Positions 44,801 to 46,157 of a stretch of 46,157 bases of DNA are shown here, piece after piece. A program made the translations under genes and the position numbers. The notes below the pieces were generated by a model. That model saw only the letters and a list, made by a program, of their open reading frames with translations, was not told the DNA's origin and did not search any database. The stretch is from Flavobacteriia bacterium. Lineage in GTDB: Bacteria; Bacteroidota; Bacteroidia; Flavobacteriales_D; Crocinitomicaceae. Location of the stretch: contig CANFHU010000022.1 of the NCBI GenBank assembly GCA_947446925.1, positions 1-46,157 on the forward strand. The letters are read 5' to 3'. The number at the start of each line of letters is the position of its first letter. Position 1 is the stretch's first letter.

Positions 44801-45288
44801 AAAACGTTGTTGTGAAATCTAACGAAATCGAAAGCTTCAGCCATTTCAATACAAATGACAGAACTTTACGTTTTACTTCGAATGATTTCTCTTCATTCGA
44901 CAAGAATTCTAATTTAGTTTCTATTCAATTTGACGCTGCAAACGGTAAAATCAACATGCAAGATTTAACTTCTGTAAAAGGTATGTTAGATGGTAAAGCT
45001 GTTAATGTTGAATTAAGAGGTTTAGCTGCTGGTGTTGCTGCATTAGATGCTTCTAACTCTGTGAAAGTGTACCCAAATCCTGCTGCTGGTTCTTTAAACA
45101 TCGTTGCTGGTGTTAACTCTAAAGTAATCATTACAGATATTTCTGGAAAAGAAGTAATCTTTACTGGTGACTTAAATGCGAACATGCAACAAGCAATCAA
45201 TGTTTCAAACTTTGCTAACGGAATGTACTTAGTGAAAGTATATAACGAAAACTTTAACAAAGTAGAAAGAGTTGTGATTAACAACTAA
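41854..45288 (+). CDS. Secreted EKYY-family protein E with Ig, cohesin-like, dockerin-like and T9SS domains
   Basis: An 1144-residue surface protein. Signal peptide about 1-31 (GGGFAQAQ), EKYY domain about 32-272, three Ig-like (Big_7-type) repeats about 274-547, a cohesin-like beta domain about 550-690 (YDMVVAYDKTKV), a dockerin-like segment about 740-840 (DVNIINSILLNDVAVTPS, ADVNIDGVISAGDISQIRQR), a second cohesin-like domain about 935-1055 (LDFAIKFNEDVLTYKNVVVK), and a T9SS type A sorting domain from about 1068 (KVYPNPAAGSLNIV). Codon use is strongly optimised, as in the preceding gene, with which it may be co-transcribed. It is probably an abundant cell-surface structural or binding protein; ligand unknown. 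Confidence 0.85.
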   Translation: MKTKRQKRRIAKKILLSLSLALLGGGFAQAQNGLEGIIVEKYYIANAADAAASVGTLPVGSVTYRVYADMLPGFKFQALYGNVAHPLKISTSTSFFNNEDRGATTANAIASAQLKNNTVALDSWFSVGASATGQLGVLKTEDNGAANLLTLSTILNNTAAAMGTGLKTQDGNIAGSPEAVTFVGIDPTGGLFDATSQSGNSLIVTDGAISALNGATGPTAENRVLLGQFTTDGVFRFEFNIQIGTPTAGVSQKYVASNAAAGETVLESLTLAPNNPPTVSVTSPANNAAIITGTNTTLTASAADVDGTVTQVQFFVDGTSVGTDNTAPYTASYTAVAGNHNITAVATDNKGDNTTSSVVAITVADNQAPTATIAGSNGIVGDVITLTSTAADVDGSVAQVEFFVDNVSVGVDNAAPYATTWTSTLGVHAIKAVATDNLGLTGTSTIPNITIAANNPPTATIASTSPSIAGSIIAPTVITINANATDSDGTVTGVEFLINGTVVGTDNTAPYSYAWTSTPGDKSLTVRATDNKGAVTTSAAQTFSIADPNALPYEIRTVDQKCNIPTFNIAVAAAATNTVDNVIGYDMVVAYDKTKVTPTGNITVNSDLINPTYVQTSNAINAAAGTMNISVYFNANAPANAKFAGIGKIVTVEFNKTVNFASVDTAVISSSFLQESYIGGVSAKSVSAGKAITHKDFSFPMALRFWGDNTPIKFDAGHPNDYLATSVFGTDVTTGIKNGNNVEVKADIDGNMTYDLNNGLGVSIVRDIANTTDVFDVVNAGDVNIINSILLNDVAVTPSVYQIIAADVNIDGVISAGDISQIRQRGALSIGEFRQAWNYSNAGVSNGQPSKDWTFVDSLRIKNNPAYKISTTYPANDIAGGFSKSRVPVTPFFLPATVTDFAICPDIKPETYKGVMLGDVDGSYANFTHNGLVKNLENKIVFDFANVTVNGSTIEVPVSIEGEKAVKGLDFAIKFNEDVLTYKNVVVKSNEIESFSHFNTNDRTLRFTSNDFSSFDKNSNLVSIQFDAANGKINMQDLTSVKGMLDGKAVNVELRGLAAGVAALDASNSVKVYPNPAAGSLNIVAGVNSKVIITDISGKEVIFTGDLNANMQQAINVSNFANGMYLVKVYNENFNKVERVVINN

Positions 45289-45310
45289 TTATACGTTTGA
45301 TTTTCAGAAG

Positions 45311-45340
45311 AGGTCGTGGTGTAAGCCACGACCTTTTTTT
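45311..45340 (+). terminator. Terminator after EKYY protein E
   Basis: AGGTCGTGG, loop TGTAAG, CCACGACCT, then seven T in total; perfect 9-bp stem. Confidence 0.93.
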
Positions 45341-45431
45341 ATGGACAAAAAATCAAGTAAATTAACATTAAATAAACAACGATTTAAACATATGATAGCA
45401 TATTGTTTCATGTGATTTAGTGATTCGAAAG

Positions 45432-45439
45432 TAAATTTG
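45432..45439 (+). promoter_or_regulatory. -7 element TAAATTTG of the last gene
   Basis: TAAATTTG fully matches TAnnTTTG, 35 nt before the ATG at 45475; no clear -33 element. Confidence 0.4.
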
Positions 45440-45474
45440 TTTAGTTACTAATAGTAAAAATAAAACCCATAAAC

Positions 45475-46157
45475 ATGCATAAAATAGTTTGGATACTGAT
45501 ACTGTTATTCACAATACAACTTCAAGCAAAAGAAACGACTCCTAACTGTAATAATAATTCATTACTTCCTACTCCACCTCCAGATGTAGCAAATGACACA
45601 CTTTTTTTAGATTTACAAAATGCCGTATATTCATTTACAAACGCGGGTACATTTTTAGATATTCCAATTTTTGTAAGATCCAAAGGGCCTGTAAGTTCTT
45701 TTGACTTTAGATTAAAATTCAATCAAACGAAACTTACTTATATAAGTACAACAATTGTTGAAAAGCAACTACAACCCTTTACTTCCTTAAACCCAAATGA
45801 TAATTTTTTAAGAAACAATACGGCTGGTCCTAGTGTATCCTATGTAATACCAAATAATACCACGCTTGTATCTGTTCGTTTTCAAGTCAATATACCATGT
45901 TCTAGTATCACGGAAAGTGATTTCTTTTCGATAACAACATTATTGGTTGGTTATCCGTGTAAAAACCAGGTGACTCCTGTTACACCGATAACTACCAATA
46001 CACTATTAACAACAAGTCTACTTGGTATCGGAGCATTAATTGAATTTAAAGCTCCGTTAAAATCATCCGGAATTCCTATTACTTCCTACAATTGGGAGCT
46101 TGGAAACGGAATAACTTCCACCAATCAACATGTAAACACAACCTATCTGGATCCAGG
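45475..46157 (+). CDS. Secreted cohesin-like and PKD-domain protein (partial, runs off the window)
   Basis: An ATG at 45475 opens a frame that stays open to the window end (227 codons seen). It begins MHKIVWILILLFTIQLQAKE, a signal peptide. Residues about 45-155 form a cohesin-like beta domain (FLDIPIFVRSKGPVSSFDFR, LKFNQTKLTYIST), as in EKYY protein E. From about 180 a PKD-type domain begins (IEFKAPLKSSGIPITSYNWE, then LGNGITSTNQH). A C-terminal T9SS domain is likely but outside the window. It has its own promoter behind a strong terminator. Confidence 0.8.
   Translation, partial: MHKIVWILILLFTIQLQAKETTPNCNNNSLLPTPPPDVANDTLFLDLQNAVYSFTNAGTFLDIPIFVRSKGPVSSFDFRLKFNQTKLTYISTTIVEKQLQPFTSLNPNDNFLRNNTAGPSVSYVIPNNTTLVSVRFQVNIPCSSITESDFFSITTLLVGYPCKNQVTPVTPITTNTLLTTSLLGIGALIEFKAPLKSSGIPITSYNWELGNGITSTNQHVNTTYLDP

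Overview
The window looks like a chromosomal segment of an AT-rich member of the Bacteroidota, probably Flavobacteriales. Support: several proteins end in type IX secretion (T9SS) type A sorting domains with a PNP motif; two TonB-dependent receptors carry N-terminal carboxypeptidase-regulatory-like domains; there is a FISUMP lipoprotein; some genes have TAnnTTTG-type -7 promoter elements; and Shine-Dalgarno sequences are hardly visible. No RNA gene and no CRISPR array was recognised.

Layout. (1) 1-9.05 kb is an accessory region. It starts with the 5' end of an IS3-like transposase that has cut off a small gene. A lysine-rich HExxH protein and a run of small, mostly unknown genes follow: a UDG-like-looking protein, a SLOG/cpYpsA protein, a secreted CAP protein, an ADP-ribosyltransferase-like-looking protein, a pair of paralogous small proteins, and a Mug/UDG-like protein. 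Four transcription units here share an upstream element, TGWCACA-N17-CTTM, which suggests one dedicated regulon. (2) 9.2-14.7 kb is mostly housekeeping: pdhB, rlmH, a cupin, a PIN-domain toxin-antitoxin pair, a DUF1003 membrane protein and a large unknown membrane protein, with REP-like repeats between genes. (3) 14.9-16.8 kb holds three tandem short ssb paralogs and a REP-associated (RAYT/Y1) transposase. They are separated by a G-rich tract with G10 and by two copies of a palindrome followed by GAACTAACCC decamers. (4) 16.8-21.3 kb, minus strand: a two-component system whose genes overlap or abut idi, a 6-pyruvoyl-tetrahydropterin synthase and a photolyase, followed by a peroxiredoxin (bcp). 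(5) 21.4-26.2 kb: a divergent TonB-dependent receptor and a secreted repeat protein with a T9SS domain. The regulator promoter, the receptor promoter and the secreted-protein promoter all carry three 11-bp repeats ending exactly 15 nt before the -7 element, as expected for a PhoB/OmpR-family activator. (6) 26.4-46.2 kb: a seven-gene surface operon (two proteins of a new-looking domain family, a TonB receptor, a third family member, a FISUMP lipoprotein, a beta-barrel protein and a TMTC-like glycosyltransferase), then two more family members, a second repeat protein ending in a dockerin-like motif, and a cohesin/PKD-type gene cut by the window end.

Most striking: a five-member paralogous secreted family (called here the EKYY family from its GLEKIIVEKYYI start) grouped around a TonB-dependent receptor, the three-promoter 11-bp repeat architecture, the four-copy TGWCACA-N17-CTTM element, and the ssb/RAYT/repeat cluster. 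All functional statements come from reading the sequence and remembered family motifs; no database search was run.
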